A stretch of DNA of 64,000 nucleotides from Branchiostoma floridae (taxonomy: Eukaryota; Chordata; Leptocardii; Amphioxiformes; Branchiostomatidae): the NCBI RefSeq assembly GCF_000003815.2, contig NC_049983.1, positions 22,593,552 through 22,657,551 of the forward strand, in the 5' to 3' direction. Made by a program: the position numbers and the translations under genes. Positions 1 through 13,600 of the stretch are shown one piece after another. Within the stretch, counting starts at the first letter, position 1, and each line of letters opens with the position of its first letter. The notes below the pieces were generated by a model that was not told the origin of the DNA, ran no database searches, and saw only the letters and a list, made by a program, of their open reading frames with translations.

Positions 1-1459
1 TGTTATAGGTAAGAGGTTTACATAAAGGGAAAATAAAGAAAGATCGCATCAAGATTAAGAACACCATAAGCTTGGACTTGGCTGTGTGTACGCATGTCAG
101 GCCAAAACTACATGTACTTGTGACAAGGCCTCACACAAGGTGACACAGGCTGCCCTCTCTGTTGTAGGTACATGTAATACATAAAGAGAAATAGAGATCT
201 ATTATTCAGGGCTCGAATTAACCACTTGCGCACCCCCTCCGCGCAAGTAGTTTTCTCTGTGTGCAAGTTGTTCAGAAAGTCAGGTTGCTCACGGAGCAAC
301 TTGATTTTTTGGGTAAACAAAACGATCCTTAAGTTACAGGCCCTTTACTAAAAAGATATCAGAAAATGTACACCCTGTTTTGGGAATAAATGCCTTTGGT
401 AAGCCTTAATTTTCCGCTGGAAACTTCGCTCAAAGTTCAAAATTTGCGGATTTCGGCCGCTATAGAGCCGCCATTTTAAACTTGTATACCTTCAAGTCTC
501 GCGCAAAATCTCGCACTAACTCACATCTCGTGAATCGCGAGAATCATACCCCATTGGCCATTTCGGCGTGACGTAGCGCGCCTGGGCGCTGCTATTGGTG
601 GAATATCTGATGACCCAATGCTGTGTTCACAGGAAAAATCACCCAGCAAGGCATGAAACTTTGACAATGTAAATACGAAAACTCATCGACTACCTAACGT
701 CCTTGCCGATAAGTACATGTATAGGCTTATTTTGAAGGGTTTTTTTTTGCTTGTTTGGGACAATACTGTCTATGGAATGCGGGAAAAACAACAGCTAGTG
801 TGACGATGACTATACTGGGGAGGGGCGCACGGTCGGCACTATTCAACGGAGGTCACGATTTTTTCACGGTTCTTTGAGATATTATTTTTGTTGCAGTCTT
901 TATTTTCAAAAGATCGATAAATGGATGTTGTTTATTGAGAAAAGTGCGCTAATTTGCCCTGCATCTTTTTTTGTGTGCTATATTTCTTCAACTGAAATCA
1001 ACTGTTTTTACAGATAATGATAAGTAGCTAATTTGGAGAAAGTAACAACTTAGAAGTGGCGCAACCTGAAATGCTGATGGCGCAAGTTGGTTTTTGACTC
1101 AGGTTGCCGCCTGCGCAACATGGCTAAAAAAAGTATTTCGAGGCCTGATTGTTGTCATTATGTTGTATTCGGACTAGGTGTTCTTCAAGCTAACTAATTT
1201 ATATGTAGTCATACTTCAATTTCTTATCTGTTTTCAAATTTAAATTAGATTTCAAATATTCATAGACTTGAAGAGTATCTTCTACTTGGTAAACTTTCCC
1301 AGCCAGGCCACCTGAGATGTGATCTGCACAGCTATGTCTTGAGCATACTGTAGAAATTGTAGTCCATAGTTTACATTATCCGGATTTATACTGGTAGGGC
1401 CTGGTCATTATAGTTTTACTGAACAGGATCTTTTAAGTAATACTGTGTCATTGTTACAG
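1..1459. other. Intron of the L1-type adhesion gene (no exon seen)
   Basis: No exon with family-consistent coding was seen here. The stretch is the intron preceding the first visible FN3 exon, and most of it (207-1147) is occupied by a putative non-autonomous TIR element. The short open frames in it have no recognisable protein content. Confidence 0.5.
207..1147. mobile_element. Putative hAT-like non-autonomous element with TIR CAGG(G/C)CTCGAA
   Basis: The left end reads CAGGGCTCGAA and the right end TTCGAGGCCTG, which are inverted copies with one mismatch. Both subterminal regions are rich in GCGCAAG/CTTGCGC words. No transposase frame is visible. An exact target duplication was not found. 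Termini starting CAG with a CTCGAA core are shared with the shorter element at 57035-57373, so the two may be one family. The hAT assignment is inference from the CAGGG-like ends. Confidence 0.35.
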
Positions 1460-1600
1460 ATGTTCCGGAGCCTCCAATGAACCTTCAGCTGTCCAACCAG
1501 GCCGACTCGTCCGTCACTCTGAGCTGGAACGTGGGCAGCGACAACAACTCACCCATCGAGGGCTACACCATCCAGTATGAAGAGAACAGGATGATGCCAG
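1460..1600 (+). CDS. L1-type exon: FN3-1, first half
   Basis: The exon is bounded by a TTGTTACAG acceptor and an AG|GTCTGG donor. With a G from the upstream exon it reads [14 protein letters not shown]... and contains the SVTLSW core and [15 protein letters not shown]. This matches the FN3-1 pattern of L1 proteins, where the NSPI and (F/Y)EE signature is typical. Entry and exit are both phase 1. Confidence 0.85.
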
Positions 1601-4600
1601 GTCTGGTCATTGTTGTCTGTATACTGTAGGTCCTGTCATCAGTATGAGATTGAATGAGTTCGATTTTGTGATGCTGGTTACGTACATGTATGCATGTGTT
1701 TGCGTAGGGGCACCTAGTTTATTCATTTACTTAATTTTAATTATACACATTTAGTCTTGGTGCCATCTTACGTTTCCATGGCTTATATACTTGCATTTAA
1801 GGTAGTTGGGGGTGGGGTGGGAGAGTTCGCAGTAGCGCCATATACTGTAAATGCAGAAATGTTCGCGGTGGATTAATGTTCGCGTTTTTCGCGGTGACCA
1901 CTTCACCGCGAACTTAAAACCACCGCGAACATTTTTCTATCATAGTTTTAGACTGCAGTCTATGGTGTTACCGCAAAATTAAATCCACCGCGAAAAGCCC
2001 CTTTTCCCGCTACCGCGAAATTAAATCCCCGCGAACTTAAATGCATTTACAGTACTGTAGCCTCATACTGTAATGGAAAAATGTTCATGTTGGTTTTGAG
2101 TTCACTGTGAAGTGGTCACAGTGAAAACCGCAAACATAAAACCATCACAGACATGTCTGCATTTACAGTATTCATTAATAAGCTTAAACTTTTGAACGCC
2201 TGTGAGAGAATCATTAGATGATTTGTTGAAAGTTGACCCTGAATGACCTTAGTTTGTTTCTGTATTTCAGGAGAGTGGCAGGAAATGAAGGTCATTGATG
2301 GCAAGGACATATTGACTGCCGACCTTGACCTGAACCCGTGGCTGACCTACCAGTTCAGGGTCACTGCTAGGAACAAGGTCGGGGAGAGCGAACCCAGCGA
2401 CGCCACAGAAGGGTATACCACTCCTGCTGCAGGTAAGAGATAGAGTTGTTATTTGATAAGTTTAGTCAACTTATGGAGGCAATGCATGACAAAATGTACA
2501 ATCCCACCCTCAACACGTAAGGAGGCCTACATAATGAACTGTCCAGCATTTGGGACCTGGCGCTTCCACCCCTGCAAGACAACTTAACCTCTTGTACTCA
2601 AACAACAGGAGCCAATTGACTCATTTGCTCACCTTGTCTTGACTTTGTGTTACTTTTCCTATTGGACTATCTAAAATTTGTTTTCATCTCCTCCATAATT
2701 CAAAGCTGCTCTTTAACAGACCTGCTTTGTGTCACTGTCAAAAGGTACCGGCTACTACCTGAAACGTCTGACCATTTCCAAAATCATTTCCAGCTGCTTG
2801 AGTAATTGCTATCTGGTTTAGTTAGAAAGTGTCCTGCATATGCTAACTTAAAGGTTTTGTTCTTATATATATATATGTAAATATAACTTAGTATTCTGTG
2901 TACAATGCGGCATTGCCCAACTCTGGTGTATACTAAATCTTACCAATAATAGATTTTGTTTACACTATTCTAATTTTCCTTTTCCTCTATCCTCCAGCTC
3001 CAAGTTCTGTCCCAGGTGGCATCAAGGGGGAGGGCACCGAGCCCACCAACATGGTCATCAGCTGGGAGGTAAGAATTGCTTGAACAGGAGGTTAAATGGA
3101 GGTCGGGTTTGAGGAGAGACAGGTTTAAGAACCCACCGCACTTATCAAAAAGAGTAGGGGTCCTTCCTGGTGTGAGTGGTCAAAACCTGTAGTCCTATGC
3201 CGACATGTTTCTTGAGCCCACACCAATTTGACTTGTTGGTTTTCTGATTTAGAAAGGACAGGTTCAGATGGTATTTTGAAATGTTCTTGGGATGTTTGTG
3301 TTCCTTCCAGCCTCTGCCAGGCCTTCAGCAGAATGGCCCCGGCCTGAAGTACGAGGTTCGCTACCGCCAACAGCCGGAGGCGAGGAAGCGGCGCCAAGCA
3401 GACTCCGACTGGACCACGGAAACCGTGAACGACCCCAACGGGAACGAGTTCATCGTGGAGGACACGCCAACGTACACCGCGTACGAGATCACGGTGCAGG
3501 CCAAGAACGATTTCGGCGATGGCCCGTTGTCGGATGTCGTCGTTGGTTACTCGGGAGAGGACTGTAAGTGGTTTTGTGGACCATTAAAGTAGCTGTATGT
3601 GAATGTGAATGAAACATAACAGTTTGATAGAATATGCATGTGCCTAGACGTAGAATGTATATCAGAAGTATAGCATTTATATATCATATGTATATCATAT
3701 CTGCAATCATAGCATGTTTTGAAAATAAGTCTTCTGTGTTTTGAGTCCTTAAGACAGTCAGGTTTCTCTATAGCATCCACACAAGTGTAACCTTTTCAGG
3801 ATGTGTTTAAATACCAGCATAATGTAGACTAAAGCCCATCAAGTCCTTGTAGACAGGTGGCCACTATTGGCGCAGGAATCTTAATGCTTCAGTAGTCAGC
3901 AGAAAAAAATGATTTAAAGAAAGAAAAAGAACAAAAAATGGACAGTGCCCCTGACATCTCTTTGTTTCTGCCCTACACAGTCCCTGCAGCTGCAGTAGAG
4001 AATACTGCAGTCAGGGACGTCCAGCCGAGGAGCGTGAGGCTTGACTGGGACCCCGTTGATGAGGAGTCTGTCAACGGTGACCTGAAGGGATACAAGGTTT
4101 GTTTGTTTTAATTGGATCACCATTTTGTGTTAACATTTAGTATTGTTCCACTCTTCTTCCTGGGAACGGGTTTTCTGCGCGTGGAGAATATGCGCGTGCG
4201 CGTGAAAAATTTGCGCGTGAAAAATAAAGTTCCTGAAATATGTCAGAAAATGTGCAGCAAGGAATTCTAAGGCAGAAAAATTTGAACCTATGATATAATT
4301 TCCCATCTGTTACCTGAATTTTGGGTTTGAAAAAACCCTAATTTTTAGATCCCTTGGGAATAGGTTAATTTGCATATTTTGAACATTTCAAAATCACCTA
4401 AATTTGACAGAAATACATGGAAAAATTACTCATATGAGGTTTTATATTGTAAAATGTAACAATTTGAGGCTTTTCTCCATTTTAGAAGCTTCATTTTCTC
4501 TTTTTTGAAGAAGATTGTTTCACGCGCAAATTTCAAACTTTTTTTGCGCGTGAAAACTTAACATTTAAAAATCACTTTAAAATCACTCAGATCGAGATTT

Positions 4601-7600
4601 TGTACTCAGTAATGCAACAACATGATACTTAATTCCATTTTGTGCCATCTTGTTTGAGCTTTTAAGTATAAAACTGCAGAAACTTTTTTTAATCCCTTGG
4701 GAATCAGCTAATTTGCATATTGTCACGCGCAAATTTTTCACGCGCAACTTTTCACGCGCAACTTTTTCACGCGCACAAAACCCCATCCCTTCTTCCTGGA
4801 GTCTGTAACAATACATGTACAATAAAATGTCAAAAACAAAACCTGGACAATTTATAAACAGAAAATATAACAGAAATAACTGAGTACGTTTATGAAGGTT
4901 AGACATCCAGGTAAGCAATATTCAAATACAATTCAATCTCTACAACTGGATAAAAAAACGGATATTTACTTCCNNNNNNNNNNNNNNNNNNNNNNNNNNN
5001 NNNNNNNNNNNNNNNNNNNNNNNNNNNNNNNNNNNNNNNNNNNNNNNNNNNNNNNNNNNNNNNNNNNNNNNNNTCCATTTTTTTATCCAGTTGTAGAGAT
5101 TGAATTGTATTTGAAAAATAACTGAGGTAACTTAAACGTGAGCGATAAGAGGTCAATATAGAATAATGGAACCATAATCTGGTCCATAAGGTAAAAGTAA
5201 GGACCGTCCTGCAGTTGTGAAAAATGAGAATGTTCTGATAGCTCTTGAAGACTATCTGCATATGCTGGTTAGGTACTATGTAAAGCCTAGATGTATCTGT
5301 AACTGCTATGAATAGTAGTATCCAAAAGGCCTTTATAAGCTTCCCTCTTGCATGTGGTGTATGATGGAAAAATTAACAATTTTTGTGGTCAAATGTGTTC
5401 ATAATTTTCAGCATTACCTGCACCTCTGCAGATATACAGAAAAAAAATATTCTGTATGTAGAAAAAGTATGTTGAACCCTGGTTCTGATCATTGTCTGAA
5501 TGGCCCAAGGTTAGAGCATCTCTCCCTTATGCTGAATGACAGCTGTAGGGAAGTAGCTGTCCTTGGTGCTGAATGTTCTGGTGTGATGCGTAACAGCTTT
5601 CCAATGGATATCCACTTTCCAGCATGTTATTTGCCTCATCAATCTCTTTCAAATGAAAGTAATCTCGGAGAGTCAACCCTTATCAGTTCCCATCTATCCT
5701 GATGCTGAATAACACTCGTAGTGAATTAGCTGTCCTTGGTGCTGAATGCTACTGGTATATAGTGATGGTCCTTGTCGGGCTTGAAGGTTTTCCGATGGGT
5801 ATCCACTTTCCAGCATGTTATTTGCCTCATCATTCTCTTTGAAAATATCTTTGGAGAGTCAACCCATATCACCCCACTTGTTTGTTCCTCCGTAGGTGCG
5901 TTACTGGTCCGACGACGACCCTGACAATGTCATGGAGAAGACATTCGAGGGTGATGAACCCACAGCTCTGATCGACGGACTCACGCCTTTCAAGAACTAC
6001 AACTTTACTGTAAATATTTTTCAAATATCTATTTTTCATCAAATATGTTTTTATTACAAACATACTTGTGCTAGCATTAACAAGGGTTAGGATTTTGTCT
6101 ATGTAAATCACATGTGCACATTCATAGTTACCTTGACTGATCCTTGCTTTACAGTATATAAAAGACGTGAAAGCCAATGAATCATAAGAAAAATCTTGTA
6201 CAGGAAACCTAAATTTTGTGATCTGAACTTTCAGGTTAATATCTAATGTATATTACAGCTTGGATGTCTCACTTAAACTTTTAAAGGCATTGTATTAGTG
6301 CAGAGTAAGGAGGGCATATGTAAGGCATCAGTATCTACAGATAAAATGATATCTCTGCATTTGTTCAGAACTAGAGTATGTCCCTTTGTATGGTAATGCA
6401 GCAATTGTGGTTTTTCCAGGTTGTTCCTTACAATGGGAAGGGAGACGGACCACCCAGCAGTCCTCCAGTGAAGGCCTCCACTCCTGAGTCAAGTGAGTCA
6501 TGATTTTACAACTTATTTAGTAAATGGAATGGCATGGAGATTCTTTACTCTTGTAAATTCATCACTAGGAAGAGAATGGTTGGTTCTGCCAAACCTACAT
6601 GCCGTTCAAACCAGTTGCAGTAGTTAGATTGGGACAGAAGGGACGTAAAATGGGGGTCCTGTGTTCAAGGCAGTGCCTCAAAAATGTTAAATAAAAGGGC
6701 TAGCAACTCAAAACTAAAAATAGACCCTGCGGCCCTTGAGCCACTAGAGTCTGCAAAGCTCTGAACTGAACAAACACATTATCAGAACAATGAAAGTTCA
6801 GCTGCTCAGTAAATAAATGGGTTCCAGACACATTTTCATGACATTTCCTTTTCCATGACAGCCCCTGGAGCACCTGGTGCCTTGAGGGCCAACGTTGTGG
6901 ACAGCAAGACCCTGGATGTGCAGTGGGAGGCCCCTCTGGAGCCCAACGGTGCCATCACAGGCTACCTCCTCACCTACAGAACAAGTATGTAAAGTCTGAG
7001 TCAATATTAAAGCCTACCAGCCTGGGTAACATCCTTGTAAGACACGATGCAAAGGCTGCTGAAGCAACTAGATAAGTTTTGTCAATGCTGGTACGTTTCA
7101 GAGAGCATCCGCTTTCTTTCATCAGTGACTGCACCTGCTAGCCCCATTGGGGTTTTCTTTCTTTTCCTGCTGTGTACTTGCTCAATTATCTTTTTAATTG
7201 TAAAAGATATTCTGAATGAAAATGATTGATCTTCTAAACATGCTTTTGTGACTTTGTTTAGAAAGGATAGATTTAAATCTTATTCAAATTTCTTTGATCT
7301 TTTAAGACACTTATATTATAATTAGAACTACTATGTCTTTTTCGAACTTTGTGAATATTTGCTTTGCAATATTCTACTTACAGCATTGGAAATGCTAACT
7401 GTGCTCTGTGTGTGTGTCTTTCTTGTGGATTACGTTTTCTCTTCCTACGATCTGTCCTTTCTTTCTGTCACTCTCTTCACACTTCCCTCCTTCCTGCCGT
7501 CTGCCCTGCTGTCCTTTTTCGTTCTTGTTTCATGCCTTCACGTTTTTGCCTAGTGCCAGGACCAGGTGTTCCGGAAGGGCGGTTGGGAACCCCTGTGGAG

Positions 7601-10600
7601 GAAGTTTTCGACGATCCCGCCAAGACCAGCGTGAGGCTGGAAGAGCTGGACGAACAGACGTGGTACCGAATCGAGCTGCGGGCCAAGACGAAGATCGGGC
7701 CGGGCGATGTGAAGGAACTGGAGACCTCCACTTCCGACCCAGCACGTATGTGATGTTGTCGTTATTTGTTTACACCTTTTTGCTTCTAACAACAGTGTAA
7801 GCTTTTCAAAGCTCTAAATGCTTTCAACACATTTAAACTTGATAATACTTAACCAGCAGCTCAACAGTGGCCATCAGGTGACAATGCTCACAGCTATCGC
7901 TATGATGCACAGGCAACTGAGTTTGTGCATATAAAAACATATCTCAACTTGACTCTGCTTTTACTCTGAAATTATGCTAGTACTGTTCAAATTAGCCTTT
8001 TGTTATTACAATCTGAATAGTTATTGACACAAAAGCCAACAAATGATTTTTAAACCTAAAGTATAACAAAACAGGGCAGTCCTGAGTTATCAAGCTATGC
8101 TTGCACGTAGGCAAAATACACTTGTAAAAGCAGCTACTAACTGCTAGCATCCAAGTAGAACCCAGTAGAATAATTTCTGCACATGCTTAAAGAACTCTAG
8201 GCTTTAACGATAGGCCAACTCTAGCATGTGCTGTAACTGTGCTGATAGTGTGCTGGTCTTACTCGGCAAAATCTCTCATGTACACTGCTATAGTAGCATC
8301 ACTGCCGCCCAAAGCACAACACCCTCCACTAGCTTTCATCTTCTTCAATCTCCATACTGTCTTCTCATTGCCTTAACTGCCAAGGGAACCTTGCTCCGAA
8401 GGTCGATTGAAAAAAAAAACTAAATCAATGAAATTTGAAATTTTCTTTAAAAAAGCTTAAAACAGAAAATCAAAATTCTTGCCATTGTCTTACAGTCATG
8501 AAAGTGTGAGTTAACACTGAAGTACCTTGGCAGTCACTCCTCTCTAACCTCTAACTTTTAACCTTTCTGACCTTTAACCTCTTGACCCTTCTTACATTCT
8601 GAAGGGGAAACCCTGAACTTCGCGTTACCACCACAAGGTGTGTTCATGTGACCTTGACTTTCTCATCTCTTACACATCATCGCACCTACTCATAACCTTG
8701 TACTCACATTTAGTTTCAACACCCTGTTTAGTCGAAACTAGACGGATTGAAAAGTCACATCATTATAATTTGAATCATGTAACAATTTCTCAAGCAATAT
8801 TTTGCAAATGATCAGACGTTATTGGATGCAACCTGAAGCTTCTGACCGTTTCAAAGATCTGTCTAGTTGCTTGAGTAACTGTTAACATGAACACATTGTA
8901 TTCTATTACATGGATGTCTAACCTTCATTTTTGCATGATACATACTACATATAAATAACATTCAGCATCTTACTACAAACGACGAAGAAGACAATTGAGG
9001 TGTAGCTGTCGCTTGTCCTAGTTAGTTAGATCCGTATTGACGTTTATGTAACACCCTAGAGTTTCAAGCTGGAATCCTGCAAACTTCCAAAGCAAGTTCC
9101 TCCCTATCAAGTGAAATGGAAATTTTCATGATCTTTCAGTGCATCTGACTTTGCTACAAAGGGGTATAATGTTGGTGTTTGTTTTTGGTCAAATTGGATG
9201 TGGAAATTCCACACAAGTTGTCCAAAAACATTGTTGATACCAGGAACATTTCAGCAGATTCCAACGTACATATAGGGGTTGGTTGTTTGTCTTATGTTTA
9301 CCTTGCCAAATTCAGCTGAGACTACCACTGTCATGACAACCACTGACATGGCAACCACAGAAGGGGCGGTTCCCCTAATTCCACTAGTCCCTGACGGTGA
9401 AGGAGAGTTGCCAGATTCAAGCAAAGGTTAGGGGGGCTGTCTTCCCCGGCTTGTCTACGGTTTGCAAAACTTCTGGCTGAATGTTGCCATGTTGGTCTGA
9501 AGAAATATCCTGTGCATTGGACTGGCCAGTAAATAAAATAAAGAGGGCTTATGGTTTGAAGATTTGAAGATGGAACAAAGCATTGACCTAGCAGCATTTT
9601 GCAAGCAGATGTCACGGTATATGACTTTGTATGAAATGGCCTTTTGGTACGTGCAAGCGAAGTGGATTTGCTGCTTTGAAATTTGAAGTAATGCCAGTTC
9701 ACCTTTATCTGCAAGGTAACCTATATCCATTGTTTTTAAAAACAAGGTTTTTAGGGATGCCAAGTTGACGAAAGATTGCAATCTTTTTGAAACCAACATC
9801 CGTTAACTTGATATCCCTAAATACTCTGCTTTCTTAAAGATAACGGATATAGGAAAACCCTGCAGATAAGGGTGAAGTAGCGTTACAAACTTTCTGTAAA
9901 CTTAGTCATGGTATTAAGCGCTAAACAAGCGTGCACTTACATGATATTGGAGCAGAAGTGCACAAAAAAGAAAAGTGCTCCATCTGCGCAAAGCTATGCG
10001 CAACTGTGTGAGGCATGGCTGTGTGTTCCGAATTTGAGGAGAATCATGCACTGTTTTGCTCCAGCAAAGCTACTCTCTGGGTGTTATATAAATGGTATGC
10101 AGCAGTAGTAGTGCTGATATAGCACTGTCTTGTATCCGATTCAACTGCAAGTTTTCTGCACAGAGCATGATCAGGATAATTTGATATACACAAATAACAC
10201 AACAGGTACTATAGAATGTAGCTTTAGTAGACTGCTAAATGTTTGGATAATTTAGAGAGGATTGTAGAAGGAGATGTGTGAAAATGTTTAGACTAGAGTA
10301 AAAATGCCTAAGAAATTAACAAAATAAGTTAAGCTTTACTCTTTACTGTATACTGTAAAACTTAAGGAATTGGCCATGTCCCTCAAAATGGCAGATTATG
10401 CTCCCCACACAATCCTTTTCTGGTCTGTTCCTTCTAACAATTCTTAGCCATGAACAAATATAAATTTAAACATATAGTACATGTAGTTGTGTGATAGTTC
10501 ATTGATTGTTGAAATATCCAGGCATGCAGAAAAGGTTTGTCTTTCTTTCCTTGCACCTGTGTCCCATGTCTCAAATTAACACTGTGACTGAAGGTAACAA

Positions 10601-13600
10601 TGTTTTTAGTTGTTCCTGTTTACTAACCTCTTTTGGAGAGTTATCCTAAAGGGTTTCTGTAGTTTCGGTCTTTAATTACCTTCCTTTTTTAAACCAGATG
10701 AAATTGTCAATGTGTACATTGCTGGGAGATAATATTTATCAATTCAGTGAAAAGTTAAGACAGTCCTGGCCCTCAAAGTTCTTTGTACATATCCAAGTGT
10801 TTATCCCTAGCCAACAAAGGGCGACTATCTGTGCCCTTCCTCAGGGCAATGTAGACTGGTTCTACTTTACACAACAGTAACGTGTTGCTGCTGGAATGTA
10901 ATTAAGTATGTGGTCCCAAACATGATGGTGTACCGGTACAAAACCATTTTTCTTGTTGGACTGGTCCCCCAAAAAGGGACCTGATAAAAATCATTGAAAC
11001 GGATTTTGGACCAAATAGAAAATGAACATATTATATTGGCCGGCGTTCACATGTTTCGGGGCTTACCTGTCCAATGAAATGAATTAGCATTTAACAAAAG
11101 AGAAGTAGAGTTTATAGTAATTTCTACCTAATTTCCAGAGTCAAAGTTGGTCTCAAGACAACCATTTTCAGTCCACCCCAAAATTTTCAGACGAGGTCAT
11201 GTCATTCATGGTCAAAATAGTACCAGTCAGTAAGTGCCCAGAGGAGAGGAAGATAATAGACTGTCAACCAAACGTTGGCTAGGTATAAATACTTGGCTGT
11301 GTATGCAGAAATTATCATCCATTGAACCTTCAACCAGAGGAAACTATTTACAGAAGTCCTGGCCCTCCTTTCATCCATTTTCCCTTCTTTTTGCAGCTCC
11401 GCTGAAGCCGGAGACTGTTGAGATCCTGGACACGGGAGAGGACTTCATCAACGTGTCCTGGGTGCCGGCCAAGGTCGGACCACGACCGTCCCAGTTCTAC
11501 GTGGAATACAGGGAGAGAGGTAAGAACTAAAGTGGAATTTCAAGTGCAGGCAATTGCAAACTTATACAAGTGAAGACCTCTACATAAGGGCCACCCGGAC
11601 ATGGCACTAGGTACAACAAACCTGTACAACTATTCCTCTACATAAGGACCATCTTGTCATGGTGGTAGATTTGATGATTTCCCCCCATTTACACAATCAT
11701 TGAGAATGCTGTTTACAGGGGCCACCTGTGCTCAAATGCCAGGTTATATTGGTCCCGAGTGGCTTTCTTGGGTAGTTTTGACTAGTTGTTAAGACATTGA
11801 TCGGTCACCTATAGTTGAAAGTAGCATTTTTTTGTTCAGGCCAGACTTATATTTTAGTTTATATTACTTTCTCTGTATGTCTGTTTACAATGTTATGACA
11901 CAGACAGTTCTGTTTTTCTTCAAATTTGTTTGCTGCATGTCTGCAGTGATACGCTTTTGCTTCATTCTCTACATTCTTTTGTGCACTTAACATTGTGTGT
12001 CAAGTGTTCAAAACTAATCAGTTGTCTTTTCATACAGTTTGTTTATTGTTTTCATATTTGCTTTGGCCAAGATTTATCCTCAGTTTTGTGTTTCTTTTCC
12101 AGACCTGCATGCAGACGATGTTGTTGTCAATGGTAAAGAACAATCACTAACTGCATGTCATTTATATTAACCATCTCTCTCATATTCATTCAAGCTGTAA
12201 CAACAATGCATGGATTTTGCTTGTAACTTCCTGCCTGCAAATGGTGTCTGCTCCAAGATTTGGGGCCATACCAATTTATATTCTTGGTCAAGTACATTAG
12301 TAACTGAAAGAGGTCAAAATGAAAACAGAGGGACTTGAATCTATTAGTTCCCAGAAATTGTGTTTGCCTTACTTTCATCCATATTTTTTGTTGCGCCTTT
12401 GCAGTTGTCCATTTCATAAATGGTTGTCCGTCTCATAAGAGGCGATGACCGTTTAGGAGAGGGAAGATAGCTGCGATTCAGTTCAACCATTTTTTTCATT
12501 TCTTCGAAGAACCAACAGACTAAACTGGTGTGGCCTAATGGTTGTGAGGCTTCAGTGGGGTTTGTTCTCTCTGAGGTTGTCCTTCAGCAATAACCAGCAT
12601 AACTTTTTGTACTAACATTCATTATTGTACTGACCGTACTATATTATACCATACTTCTTTCATGGTGGTGGAGTCACCTGGCTTTAACCAAGGGTGAAAA
12701 GGTGTTAGTCAAGCTGTATGCCTTGTTGGCAAAGGTGTGCCACTTGGGACACCCATATGTTCCAACACCACTATGTTCTTTGACAGCTATGTTCTAAATA
12801 TTCTATGTTCCAACATCCCTATGTTACAATTTTGTAAGCTCTAACACCTTAACTATGTTCTGACCACACTATGTTAGAATGCCCCTATGTTCTGACACCC
12901 CTATCATAGGGTTATGGTTATTGGAACAAAGCGGTTTTGGAACATTGGACTATTGGAACATATGAGTGTTCAAACATAGGGTCGTTCAGAACGTAGGATT
13001 GTCGTAACATGGCGTCATAACATGAGGCTGTCGGAACATAAGGGTGTTCAAACATAGGGGTGTTGGAACGTAGAATTGTCATATTAAAACATTGGGCTGT
13101 CGGAATATAGGGCTGTGGGAATATAGAAGTGTGTAACCGTGCTCATGCCACCCCCCTCCCTCTCCCCAGGCACGAACTCAGAGCAGATGTGGCTTCAGAC
13201 GGAGAGTGTGGATCCTGACCCTTACTCCGAGACCCTACAGAAGACCATCGACGGCCTCAACCCAGGAACCAGGTACCAGCTTCGGGTTGTCGCCTCAAAC
13301 AACTTCGGAAAGGGCTGGACCGACATCAAGGAGACGACGACTGATGGAGATTGTAAGTTTCACACTCATTCTATATGTTCATTTGCCGCATTATTAGCAT
13401 GTATAGCCAGGGTTACCAACTACAGGTACATGTACATGTAACCTCAACTGTCATAAACCTTGCTTTGTTCAAAACGTCTTGTTTCTTAAGTATGAGCTAG
13501 GGCTATATGAACGCCATGTTTGGTAAAAAGAGCTTGTGTGCATCTTGCAGTCATTGCTAAATACTTGTGTATCAATTGCTTTGATAGATAACATTGTAAA

